Source: Oscillospiraceae bacterium (GTDB lineage Bacteria > Bacillota > Clostridia > Oscillospirales > Acutalibacteraceae). From it: a DNA stretch of 8,546 nt. The position numbers and the translations under genes were made by a program. A model generated the notes under the pieces. It was not told the origin of the DNA, did not search any database, and saw nothing but the letters and a program-made list of their open reading frames with translations. The DNA lies in the NCBI GenBank assembly GCA_022508705.1, contig JAFLUO010000078.1:1-8546 (forward strand), read 5' to 3'. Below are positions 1-6,660 of this stretch, piece by piece (within the stretch, counting starts at the first letter, position 1; each line of letters starts with the position of its first letter).

Positions 1-892
1 AAAGTGTTTTAACTGTTGAAACAGATGCCGCAATAGCCGCAGTTTTTTCTTCAAGCGTCATACCCGTCAGGTCGGGGCCTATATAAAATGCGTAACGGGC
101 AACATGTATTGCCGCCGCCTGAACCATATAACGTCCACTTGAAAGCACACCCATTGCAATAACAAGCAGCAACGGCTTGCAGTGGAAAATTCTTGAAAGC
201 TGAGAGCCTTCTCCCTTTTGCTTCTTAGCTACGGGCGGAACTGCACGCTCTTTGATATGGAAATAGGAATTAACATACATTATAATTCCGATAGCAACAA
301 CGGCGCTTGCAATTATAAGATACTGCTTTTTATTGTATTCCTCGGGATTTTCCGTAGAAATAAATTTCGGAAGCAAAAAGCCTGCCGCAAAGAAGAATAT
401 TTCGGGAAGAGCCGAACCAACGCTGTTCCAAATTTTACTAAACGAAACAACTGAGCTTCTTTCCTGCGGGTCGGGTGTTAACACGTTGGGAAGACTCCAG
501 AACGGAACGTCTGCCATAGTGTAAATCATGCCCCACAAAACATAAACAACCGCTGAATAAATCATCAGTTTGTTCATTGAAAGGCTGGGGCTTAAATACA
601 TTAAAATCGTCAAAACGGCGATTGGCGGTGCGGCGAAAATTATATAAGGCTTGAATTTGCCCCATTTTGTAACGTGTCTGTCCGCAATAATTCCCATAAG
701 CGGGTCGTTGATTGCGTCCCACACTCTTGCAAGGAGCATGAGTAAAAGCACAAACATTAAGGGCAAATGAAGAATGTTTACGTAATAATCACTGATGTAG
801 CTGGACATCATGGCGTAAATCATTCCCTGACCCATTCCGCCTATTGAGAACATCCAAAGTTCTTTTTTACCTACATACCTTTTCTTTTCCAT
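1..892 (-). CDS. GPH-family (MFS) sugar/cation symporter, C-terminus beyond window
   Basis: This is an inner-membrane secondary transporter of the glycoside-pentoside-hexuronide:cation symporter family, which usually imports glycosides or uronides with Na+ or H+. The frame is open from the ATG at 892 to the window edge: 297 complete codons of a family that is usually about 450-480 residues, so roughly the last third is missing. What shows the family is RVWDAINDPLMG at about residues 56-67, followed by a basic loop (DRHVTKWGKFKPY, 71-83) and DVPFWSL at 128-134. There are several hydrophobic helices, and a soluble loop of Lys/Glu/Pro character (about 212-232) that fits the central cytoplasmic loop. 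The start has GGAGG five nt upstream (898-902). It lies 32 nt downstream of the YhhN-like gene on the same strand with no terminator between, so they are probably co-transcribed. No glycosidase is visible nearby, so the substrate cannot be named. The family call is firm; the substrate is unknown. Confidence 0.9.
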   Translation of the reverse strand, partial: MEKKRYVGKKELWMFSIGGMGQGMIYAMMSSYISDYYVNILHLPLMFVLLLMLLARVWDAINDPLMGIIADRHVTKWGKFKPYIIFAAPPIAVLTILMYLSPSLSMNKLMIYSAVVYVLWGMIYTMADVPFWSLPNVLTPDPQERSSVVSFSKIWNSVGSALPEIFFFAAGFLLPKFISTENPEEYNKKQYLIIASAVVAIGIIMYVNSYFHIKERAVPPVAKKQKGEGSQLSRIFHCKPLLLVIAMGVLSSGRYMVQAAAIHVARYAFYIGPDLTGMTLEEKTAAIAASVSTVKTL

Positions 893-924
893 AATTTCCT
901 CCAAATAAGAATTATCTTATAACT

Positions 925-1668
925 TTACCTTTTAAAAAGCGGTAACGGTAATAAAGTTGCCGCCAACGCAAACTGCCCGAAGTAATAAAGCGTATGATTC
1001 ACAACAACGTTTAAATTGTTGTTTCCACCTTTTTTGAAATAAATATTTGTAAGCACCAAGTCCGAAAGAAGAAACGCAACAGCACCTATTGACAAAAGAA
1101 TTGTATTTCTTGAAAAATCGTTTACCGCCATACTGAAAACCGATAAAGCGGCAGTCATAAATACAAATACAGAGTAAACAGCAACGATTTTTTTGAATTT
1201 GCCGTACTGTAATTTCATAAGCTTTTCAGTGAACCATATGACAACTGCCAAAGCTAATGAAATTAAGAAGCACAGTGCGAAATGCAAAGGTCTTAATCTG
1301 TATTGATAAATAATAGCGGAGCAAAAGAAAACGTGCCCTGCCATAAAGCTTATAAACCCTGAATAAAGAAAAATGTCGCTGTCCTTGTCGTAACAGTATT
1401 TAAGGTCAAGCCAAATGTCACCTAAAAGGCTGAGAATAAAGCCTAAAATCATTATTACGCCGTAAATAAACTGTTTTTTCGGCATCATTTCTTCGCTGTC
1501 AAACGAAAAAGCCAATGCTGAAAATGCCGTGCCGATAAAGCACATGGAAGCGCCTGCCTTGCAATACATTGCAGGAAGCCCTCCCTTTTTCACGCGCAGA
1601 ACCAAAAACGACACCGTAGTAATTACGCCGACGGCAATAACTATAGGAAATATGTACTCCCTTAACAC
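925..1668 (-). CDS. YhhN/TMEM86-like integral membrane protein (lysoplasmalogenase family)
   Basis: This is a 247-residue polytopic membrane protein with about eight hydrophobic segments, near residues 6-24, 36-54, 67-86, 99-120, 128-146, 160-180, 188-207 and 223-245. Features I associate with the YhhN family are the acidic pair in LLGDIWLDLKY (D84, D88), the GH in FMAGHVFF (H112), the motif GAVAFLLSDLVL (S202, D203), and the last-helix YYFGQFALA. The animal member TMEM86 hydrolyses the vinyl-ether bond of lysoplasmalogens. The bacterial role is less clear, so the enzymatic function here is inferred. Plasmalogens do occur in anaerobic Clostridia, which makes it plausible. The start is a GTG at 1668 with GGGAGGAG at 1675-1682, six nt upstream. 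It is the first gene of a probable two-gene operon with the GPH transporter, read from the promoter at 1701-1729. It is slightly longer than the roughly 210-230 residues I expect for the family. Confidence 0.75.
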   Translation of the reverse strand: MLREYIFPIVIAVGVITTVSFLVLRVKKGGLPAMYCKAGASMCFIGTAFSALAFSFDSEEMMPKKQFIYGVIMILGFILSLLGDIWLDLKYCYDKDSDIFLYSGFISFMAGHVFFCSAIIYQYRLRPLHFALCFLISLALAVVIWFTEKLMKLQYGKFKKIVAVYSVFVFMTAALSVFSMAVNDFSRNTILLSIGAVAFLLSDLVLTNIYFKKGGNNNLNVVVNHTLYYFGQFALAATLLPLPLFKR

Positions 1669-1700
1669 AATTTACTCCTCCCTATTTTTCCCATAAAACA

Positions 1701-1729
1701 ATTATACTGATAACCGTATAAAAATACAA
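1701..1729 (-). promoter_or_regulatory. Promoter of the YhhN-GPH operon
   Basis: On the minus strand, TTGTAT (1724-1729) and TATAAT (1701-1706) are separated by exactly 17 nt. The -10 matches consensus fully and the -35 matches at four of six positions. Transcription would start about 25-30 nt before the GTG at 1668, leaving room for the strong ribosome binding site. Both boxes lie within or next to the 1703-1740 dyad. Confidence 0.6.
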
Positions 1730-1740
1730 TTATCAGTATA
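1703..1740. promoter_or_regulatory. Perfect 11-bp dyad over promoter, candidate operator
   Basis: The arms TATACTGATAA (1703-1713) and TTATCAGTATA (1730-1740) are perfect reverse complements separated by 16 nt, so their centres are 27 bp apart. One arm covers most of the -10 box and the other sits directly upstream of the -35 box of the minus-strand promoter. That is where a repressor dimer would block RNA polymerase. The regulator is not identified. The AT-rich stem with no clean T tail makes an intrinsic terminator a poorer reading. Confidence 0.45.
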
Positions 1741-1764
1741 GACAAAATCATTTAAATCTTTTCG

Positions 1765-1941
1765 TCAGTTTTGCTTGCGTACTATTCCGTATTCATCGTC
1801 AAGCCTGTAATACGGGCAGTTATAGTTAGGAGATGAGAGAAACCGCACCATTTCATCTTCGTCAATAGATATATCACAGCAGTATTCTTCCGATTCTTCA
1901 TCATAGTAGTAATTAGCGCATGTTTCACAGTTGGTAGCCAC
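1765..1941 (-). CDS. Small acidic Cys-containing protein, DUF6472-like
   Basis: This encodes a 58-residue protein with a GTG start at 1941. I chose this start because GAGGTGA (1947-1953) lies five nt upstream, and because a promoter with its -10 at 1961-1966 would put the transcript start downstream of the longer in-frame ATG at 1992. The protein has four likely ligand cysteines: C5 and C8 (CETC), C22 and C42 (NCPYY). It also has an acidic run DEDE (27-30) and a C-terminus DDEYGIVRKQ. That arrangement fits the small clostridial DUF6472 family as I remember it, and suggests a compact zinc-binding fold. Function is unknown. No membrane segment or signal peptide is visible. It is transcribed away from the ABC ATPase gene; the two share a 126-nt divergent intergenic region. 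No convincing terminator follows it, so some read-through into the YhhN gene is possible. Confidence 0.75.
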   Translation of the reverse strand: MATNCETCANYYYDEESEEYCCDISIDEDEMVRFLSSPNYNCPYYRLDDEYGIVRKQN

Positions 1942-1946
1942 AGATA

Positions 1947-1953
1947 TCACCTC
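1947..1953 (-). promoter_or_regulatory. Ribosome binding site that decides the GTG start
   Basis: GAGGTGA on the minus strand lies five nt before the GTG at 1941. It favours the 58-residue reading of the small Cys protein over the 75-residue one that begins at the ATG at 1992, which has no comparable Shine-Dalgarno sequence upstream. Confidence 0.75.
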
Positions 1954-1960
1954 TCTTGAT

Positions 1961-1989
1961 ATTTTAACATAATCATAGCTTTCGGGCAA
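1961..1989 (-). promoter_or_regulatory. Promoter of the small Cys protein gene
   Basis: On the minus strand, TTGCCC (1984-1989) and TAAAAT (1961-1966) are separated by 17 nt. The -35 matches four of six consensus bases and the -10 five of six. The start site would fall only a dozen or so nt before the GTG at 1941, just upstream of the ribosome binding site. Confidence 0.5.
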
Positions 1990-2010
1990 CAAAAATTAAC
2001 ATTTTATTCA

Positions 2011-2039
2011 TTGACTAATGCCCTTATTTCAATTAAAAT
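2011..2039 (+). promoter_or_regulatory. Promoter of the ABC ATPase gene
   Basis: TTGACT (2011-2016) and TAAAAT (2034-2039) are separated by exactly 17 nt; each matches five of six consensus bases. The transcript would begin near 2046, about 22 nt before the ATG. This also shows that the in-frame TTG at 2011 is a -35 box and not a start codon. Confidence 0.7.
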
Positions 2040-2067
2040 ATTACCATATTTAAATGGCGGTGAATTT

Positions 2068-2751
2068 ATGAGTCTTGTTGAGGTAAAAGATCTTTATAAA
2101 ATATATAATCCCGGTGAAAATGAGGTAAGAGCCCTTGACGGCATCAACCTTACAGTTGAAAAAGGCGAATTTTTGGCTATTGTCGGTCAGTCCGGTTCGG
2201 GAAAATCAACCTTTATGAATATGATAGGTCTTTTGGATATTCCCACGTCGGGCACTTATCTTCTTGACGGCATTGATGTTTCAAGTATGACCGATGACGA
2301 GCTTTCAGAAATACGCAATAAGGAAATCGGCTTTATTTTCCAAGGTTTTAACCTTATTTCAAGCCTCAGCGCAGTAGAAAATGTTGAACTTCCCCTCGTT
2401 TACAGAGGAATGAAAAAAGAGGAACGGCACCGTTTGGCGGTTGAAGCCCTTGAAAGAGTCGGTCTTTCGCACAGGCTCAATCATTTACCTAAGCAAATGT
2501 CAGGCGGTCAGCAACAAAGAGTAGCCATTGCCCGAGCAGTAGCCGCCCGTCCTCCCGTTATCCTTGCAGACGAGCCGACGGGCAACCTTGACAGCCATTC
2601 GGGTATTGAGGTTATGAGAATACTCCACGAACTGCACGAAGAGGGCAGAACGATTATCCTTATTACCCATGACAACGAAATTGCAAAGGAAGCTGAGCGT
2701 GTAATCCGTATTCAAGACGGGCAGATCATTGCAGATTATCGCAATAGTTGA
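2068..2751 (+). CDS. MacB/LolD-type ABC transporter ATP-binding protein
   Basis: This is a 227-residue cytosolic ATPase subunit of an ABC system of the MacB/LolD/FtsE class, which powers mechanotransmission or export through FtsX-like permeases. All nucleotide-binding elements are present: Walker A GQSGSGKST (40-48), Q-loop Q92 in FQGFNLI, signature MSGGQ (144-148), Walker B VILADEP ending with catalytic E169, D-loop NLDS (173-176), and switch His H201 in ITHD. The class is suggested by EVRALDGINL near the N-terminus, by LSAVENVELPL (100-110) and by the tight length. The ATG at 2068 is preceded by GGCGGTGA, and the promoter at 2011-2039 rules out a longer reading. No permease gene is adjacent: the next element is a terminator, then a phosphoesterase gene. 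It is therefore an orphan ATPase in this window. The prefix-domain membrane proteins further right could be distant partners, but nothing in the sequence proves it. Confidence 0.93.
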   Translation: MSLVEVKDLYKIYNPGENEVRALDGINLTVEKGEFLAIVGQSGSGKSTFMNMIGLLDIPTSGTYLLDGIDVSSMTDDELSEIRNKEIGFIFQGFNLISSLSAVENVELPLVYRGMKKEERHRLAVEALERVGLSHRLNHLPKQMSGGQQQRVAIARAVAARPPVILADEPTGNLDSHSGIEVMRILHELHEEGRTIILITHDNEIAKEAERVIRIQDGQIIADYRNS

Positions 2752-2805
2752 ATACATTTTGCATAAATAATTTGCTTGTTATTTATATAATACCTATAAA
2801 TATTT

Positions 2806-2843
2806 AAAAGTGCCGTTATTTTTATGGCACTTTTCTTTTTTTT
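2806..2843 (+). terminator. Intrinsic terminator after the ABC ATPase gene
   Basis: AAAAGTGCC (2806-2814) pairs with GGCACTTTT (2826-2834) around an 11-nt AT-rich loop. It is followed by C and an eight-base T run (2836-2843). It separates the ATPase transcript from the phosphoesterase gene. Confidence 0.85.
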
Positions 2844-2844
2844 A

Positions 2845-2853
2845 TGTTAAAAT
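2845..2853 (+). promoter_or_regulatory. Possible extended -10 promoter of the phosphoesterase gene
   Basis: TGTTAAAAT is an extended -10 (TGn plus TAAAAT at 2848-2853) without a recognisable -35, since that position falls in the preceding terminator stem. A start near 2860 would leave a leader of about 24 nt that includes the GGAGG at 2872-2876. The alternative TATAAA at 2861-2866 would place the start inside the ribosome binding site and is unlikely. Confidence 0.35.
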
Positions 2854-2883
2854 AATTTGGTATAAAAATACGGAGGTTTATTT

Positions 2884-5800
2884 ATGAAAAAACGTTTCTC
2901 GAAAAGACTTCTTTGCGTTATGATTGCAATTTTAATTGCAATAGCAAATCTGCCGTTTTACGCTATTGCGGCAAACTCTACAGCAGATTTAAATTTGGGA
3001 ATTTTCAGTGACATTCACTATTTTGCTCCTGAAAGCATTCAGGGCAACATGGCGGATTTCATTGAATATTCAAAGCTCAACAATTCATCAACATTCATAG
3101 CAGATGCTGCCGTTGACTGCGTTCTTGCTTCGTTTAAGGAGCAGGCGGCAAAGGGAGAGCTTGACTTTGTTCTTATTCCCGGCGACTTAACCCGCAACGG
3201 TGAGAAGGCAGGTCACATTGCTTTTGCCCGTCGTCTTCGTCAGTTTGAACAGGAAACAGGCATTCCTGTTTATGTTATTGACGGAAACCACGACATTAAC
3301 AATCCCCGTGCTGCAAGATTTGACGGGGAAAAGTACGTTGAAGACACTATGACCACTATGGACGATTTCCGTGAAATCTATTGGGAATTCGGCTATGATG
3401 AGGCTTTAAGTACATATACTCCCCCCGAAGGAGCACAGGCAGGCGCCCTTTCATACACCGCTAACCTTGGTGACAAATACCGTCTTATTGCTTTAGACGG
3501 CGGCCGTTTCACATCAGACGTTACCGATAAGGGCACAGATGTTCAGGAAACAGCAGGTGCATTTACGGAAGGTCTTTTGGAATGGGCTGTTAACGAATGC
3601 AAAAAGGCAACTGCTGAAGGCAGAATTATTATCGGCATGAACCACTTCAATATTGTTCCTCACTTTGAAACAGAGGAAGACCTTTTTGAGGCTTTCGTTC
3701 TTAAAGAGTGGGAAAGAATGGCTGACACTCTTGCTGATGCAGGTATGCACTACATGGTTTCAGGTCACCTTCATTCACACGATATTGCCGAATATGTAAG
3801 CGATAACGGCGAGAAGATAACCGATATTGCTACTGCTTCGCTCTTGAACTTCCCGAACATGTTCAGAACGGTTAATTTCAGCGCTACGAGCCAGAAAAAC
3901 GTTACATGCGAATATGTTTCTCATGATATTGACGAAACCATGCCCGTTATACTTAACGGTGAAGTTCAGCCAAAGCCGTATAAAAACATCTGCTTCGGAG
4001 TTAACTTCGGCGAAGGCGGAGTTAAGAGCTTCGTAATGAATCTGCTTGAATTCCAGCTTAAATACGGCTTCGGATTAGATGCAAAAGAAGCAGGCGGACT
4101 TTACTACTACCTTACTGACAAAATCGACTTTGATACACTTCTTAAAGATGCAATAAACAACGATTTGTTGGGCGGCATTTCTGCAACAGCTGTAAAATCA
4201 CTTCTTTTCTCAATTTGCGCACAGATTGACAAAGCTTATCTTGCCGACCCAGACAATACATTAGCCATTATTGAGCCGATAATTGACAAGCTGCTTGACA
4301 CGGAAATTTCCGATGTTCCCTGCACAAAGTTTAAGGATACACTCGGTTTTTCAAGCAAAGGCAACAAAGGTACAATCGGTGACCTTGCATCTACTGTTTT
4401 AGCTTACCACTACCTTAACAACGAAGATCCCGAAAACGACGCATTCCTTATGGATGCTCTTAACCGCTTTAAGAATCACGAGAACGGTGAAATCATTGTT
4501 GACACACTCCTCACCGTAATCCTTGACGATCTTTTGCAAGGTGAAATTCTTCAAAAAATAAAAATAGATCCCCTTTCTCTCGGCCTTAACAGTGAAGTGC
4601 TCGGCGAAATTTTAGGCTCAGTTTTTGAAACATTGGGCATTGAGTTTGATGGCGTAGGTATCGGCGATATTGTTTCACTTATTTTGGTAACAGGCGTTGC
4701 AGGCGACGGTCAAAAGCTTAGCGGTGTTGCATATTCTTTGTTGGGTGATTATTTAACACAAAGCGTGTATGATACTCTTGACGACGAGTTTTACAGAATT
4801 CTTAAAGACTTTACCCATGACGAAAACCCTGCAAAGCAGGCTGACTACAACGGCTTCGCTAACTATACAGGTAAGAGCGCTGTTCCCACAACAGCCGAAA
4901 ATATGCGTCTTCCCAGCAACGTTGCGGTTACCTTCGGAAGTGACAGTGCAACAACAAAGAATATTTCTTACTATACAAAATACAGCCTTAAACGCACAGA
5001 CATTCAAATTGTTCCTTACTCTGAAAAACCCGATTTCAGCAAGGGCTCAACCGTTAAATTTAAGTCATCGGTTAAATGCGAGCTTGTAGATCGCCACTAT
5101 TCTTCAATAGATTTAGGCTTTATCGGAATTCTCGAGCATCCCGTTTACGTTAACCGCCATACAATTTCAGTAAGCGGTCTTGAAGCAGGCAAAAAGTATT
5201 CCTACCGTGTAGGTGATGCTTCAAGAGGTTGGTGGAGTGAGCCTGCTGTATTGGAAACCTCAGGCAAGGGCACAGCATTCAGCTTTATTCACGCTACCGA
5301 CCCGCAGTCAGCTACCGAAATGCAGTATGAAAGCAACTGGGCCGCAATGCTCGATAAAGCATTTGCAAATCACGATGCAAAATTCATTCTCAGCACGGGC
5401 GACATGGTTGATAACGGCGGTAACTTCCGTGAATGGAAGAAGATGTTCAATACCGCTTCAAATAACCTTATGAGCACAACTCTTATGGCGGCATCCGGTA
5501 ACCATGAGGCTAGAGAAGATTACGCACAGGTAAACAACTATTACCTTACAAATCTTCCGAAGCAGGATACTGCAAGCGGCGCTTACTATTCATTCGATTA
5601 TAATACAGCACACTTTGCAGTACTTAACACGAACGATCTTAACGATGACGGAACACTTTCAGACGCTCAGCTTGAGTGGCTTAAAGCCGATATGAGCGCA
5701 TCAACTAAGGCTTGGAAATTTGTTGCTCTTCACAAAGCTCCTTATTCAAACGGCGCTCATTATAATGACAGCGACGTAAAGGCTCTTCGTGACCAGTTCG

Positions 5801-6429
5801 CAACTTTGATGCCTGAGCTTGGTATTGACGTTGTATTCCAGGGTCATGACCACGTTTATATGCGTACTGACGTATTAAAAGGCAACGAAATTCAGGAGAC
5901 TGAAACACAGACTCTTAAATACAACGGTCTTACATATACGTCAAAGATTAAACCCGACGGCACAATTTATTCAATTAACGGAACATCAGGATCTAAACAT
6001 TACACGCCAAAGGACACTGCCGAAACCGACAGTGCATTCCCCACTCCCGAAGCAGTAGTAGACGTTCAGATTCCGACATATTCTTACATTCAGATTGACG
6101 GCGGAAATCTTTATTTCGATTCCTACACAGTTGACGGAAACCAAGAAGAACGCATTGACTCCTTCGCTATTTCAAAGGTTATTACCCTTGACGACGGTAC
6201 GGTTATTGACGGAACAGTTAACGGTACTCCGAGTGAAGGCAACAATAACACCAACGGCGACGGAGAAAACAACAATAACAATACATCAGATGTTCCGGGC
6301 AATATCACAAACACATCATCTGTTCAAAGCCCGCTTGTAATTGCAGCGGTTGCAGTTGTTGCAGTTGCTATGTTAGTATCTGCTATCACGGTATTCGTAA
6401 TAATCAAGCGCCGCCGTGAAGAGGCTTAA
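2884..6429 (+). CDS. Membrane-anchored extracellular protein with two metallophosphoesterase domains
   Basis: This is an 1181-residue exported protein; GGAGG (2872-2876) lies seven nt before the ATG. The N-terminus is a signal peptide (basic KKRFSKR, hydrophobic core, cleavage probably near AIAA, about 30). Domain 1 (about 35-345) is a calcineurin-like phosphoesterase with all metal-ligand motifs: DIH (43-45), GDLT (100-103), GNHD (134-137), NH (253-254) and GHLH (294-297). A helical region (about 360-655) matches no domain I recognise. A beta-rich segment (about 672-795) resembles the N-terminal domain of purple acid phosphatases. It precedes domain 2 (about 798-1090), with TDPQ (805-808), GDMVDNG (839-845), GNHE (872-875), LH (949-950) and GHDHVYMR (987-994). 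The DPQ in place of DxH or DxG is a ligand variant also seen in CPPED1-like enzymes. An Asn/Gly/Ser-rich linker (about 1112-1149), one TM helix (1150-1174) and a KRRREE tail tether it to the membrane with both catalytic domains outside. It likely acts on extracellular phosphate esters; the substrate is unknown. There is no LPXTG motif. Confidence 0.9.
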   Translation: MKKRFSKRLLCVMIAILIAIANLPFYAIAANSTADLNLGIFSDIHYFAPESIQGNMADFIEYSKLNNSSTFIADAAVDCVLASFKEQAAKGELDFVLIPGDLTRNGEKAGHIAFARRLRQFEQETGIPVYVIDGNHDINNPRAARFDGEKYVEDTMTTMDDFREIYWEFGYDEALSTYTPPEGAQAGALSYTANLGDKYRLIALDGGRFTSDVTDKGTDVQETAGAFTEGLLEWAVNECKKATAEGRIIIGMNHFNIVPHFETEEDLFEAFVLKEWERMADTLADAGMHYMVSGHLHSHDIAEYVSDNGEKITDIATASLLNFPNMFRTVNFSATSQKNVTCEYVSHDIDETMPVILNGEVQPKPYKNICFGVNFGEGGVKSFVMNLLEFQLKYGFGLDAKEAGGLYYYLTDKIDFDTLLKDAINNDLLGGISATAVKSLLFSICAQIDKAYLADPDNTLAIIEPIIDKLLDTEISDVPCTKFKDTLGFSSKGNKGTIGDLASTVLAYHYLNNEDPENDAFLMDALNRFKNHENGEIIVDTLLTVILDDLLQGEILQKIKIDPLSLGLNSEVLGEILGSVFETLGIEFDGVGIGDIVSLILVTGVAGDGQKLSGVAYSLLGDYLTQSVYDTLDDEFYRILKDFTHDENPAKQADYNGFANYTGKSAVPTTAENMRLPSNVAVTFGSDSATTKNISYYTKYSLKRTDIQIVPYSEKPDFSKGSTVKFKSSVKCELVDRHYSSIDLGFIGILEHPVYVNRHTISVSGLEAGKKYSYRVGDASRGWWSEPAVLETSGKGTAFSFIHATDPQSATEMQYESNWAAMLDKAFANHDAKFILSTGDMVDNGGNFREWKKMFNTASNNLMSTTLMAASGNHEAREDYAQVNNYYLTNLPKQDTASGAYYSFDYNTAHFAVLNTNDLNDDGTLSDAQLEWLKADMSASTKAWKFVALHKAPYSNGAHYNDSDVKALRDQFATLMPELGIDVVFQGHDHVYMRTDVLKGNEIQETETQTLKYNGLTYTSKIKPDGTIYSINGTSGSKHYTPKDTAETDSAFPTPEAVVDVQIPTYSYIQIDGGNLYFDSYTVDGNQEERIDSFAISKVITLDDGTVIDGTVNGTPSEGNNNTNGDGENNNNNTSDVPGNITNTSSVQSPLVIAAVAVVAVAMLVSAITVFVIIKRRREEA

Positions 6430-6458
6430 AAAACAATTTAATCACATTATATAAAGCG

Positions 6459-6489
6459 AAGCGGCAGAAAATCTGCCGCTTTGTTTTTT
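6459..6489 (+). terminator. Strong intrinsic terminator after the phosphoesterase gene
   Basis: AAGCGGCAG (6459-6467) pairs perfectly with CTGCCGCTT (6473-6481) around a five-nt loop (AAAAT). It is followed by TG and a six-base T run (6484-6489). It isolates the long gene from the PadR operon. Confidence 0.9.
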
Positions 6490-6528
6490 GTTTGCGTGCA
6501 TACCGATAAAAAAATTATCAGTTTTCTC

Positions 6529-6558
6529 TTGACAGCCAAATATACCTTGTGATACAAT
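6529..6558 (+). promoter_or_regulatory. Promoter of the PadR operon
   Basis: A perfect -35 TTGACA (6529-6534) is followed after 18 nt by TACAAT (6553-6558), which matches the -10 consensus at five of six positions. The start site would be near 6565. The ATG at 6557, which would extend the PadR frame by 42 codons, falls inside the -10 box and cannot be a start on this transcript. Confidence 0.75.
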
Positions 6559-6577
6559 GTATACACAATACATTGTA
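6553..6577. promoter_or_regulatory. Perfect 10-bp dyad, candidate PadR operator
   Basis: TACAATGTAT (6553-6562) and ATACATTGTA (6568-6577) are perfect reverse complements around ACACA. Inside the dyad is ATGT-N9-ACAT, close to the ATGT/ACAT half-sites described for PadR-family operators. The dyad covers the -10 box and the expected start site, so a bound PadR dimer would block its own promoter. The binding protein is inferred from the adjacent gene. Confidence 0.7.
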
Positions 6578-6660
6578 AAGCGAGGTATCGCTTTGCAAAA
6601 TAAATTAAAGAAAGGAAAGATACCGTGCACAAAAGAGAAAACTTTTATATCTCTTTGTGC
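6573..6660 (+). promoter_or_regulatory. Structured leader of the PadR transcript, two hairpins
   Basis: Hairpin 1 (6573-6583 with 6588-6598) is an 11-bp stem with one G-U pair and a GGTA loop. Hairpin 2 joins GCACAAAAGAG (6627-6637) and CTCTTTGTGC (6651-6660) with one bulged A. An alternative pairing, GGTATC (6584-6589) with GATACC (6619-6624), would compete with hairpin 1. Neither hairpin has a T run, so a simple terminator is unlikely. Control of translation or RNA stability is the better guess. Confidence 0.45.

Noticed and set aside
438..722. Minus-strand 94-residue frame inside the transporter
   Set aside because: It is out of frame with the GPH transporter, which shows clear family motifs over the same bases. 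It is a shadow frame with no ribosome site or recognisable protein.
1703..1740. Intrinsic terminator for the small Cys protein gene
   Set aside because: The stem is AT-rich with a 16-nt loop, and no proper T run follows on the minus strand. Overlap with a good promoter makes an operator more likely.
2011..2067. 19-codon N-terminal extension of the ABC ATPase from TTG 2011
   Set aside because: The TTG is part of a near-consensus -35 box, and the ATG at 2068 has a ribosome binding site and the expected family N-terminus.
2764..2785. TAAATAA/TTATTTA hairpin after the ABC gene
   Set aside because: It is a purely AT stem with little stability. A much better terminator lies at 2806-2843.
6241..6330. 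AAC/AAT-rich stretch as a tandem DNA repeat
   Set aside because: The repetition is imperfect and is explained by an Asn/Gly/Ser-rich linker before the membrane anchor of the phosphoesterase.
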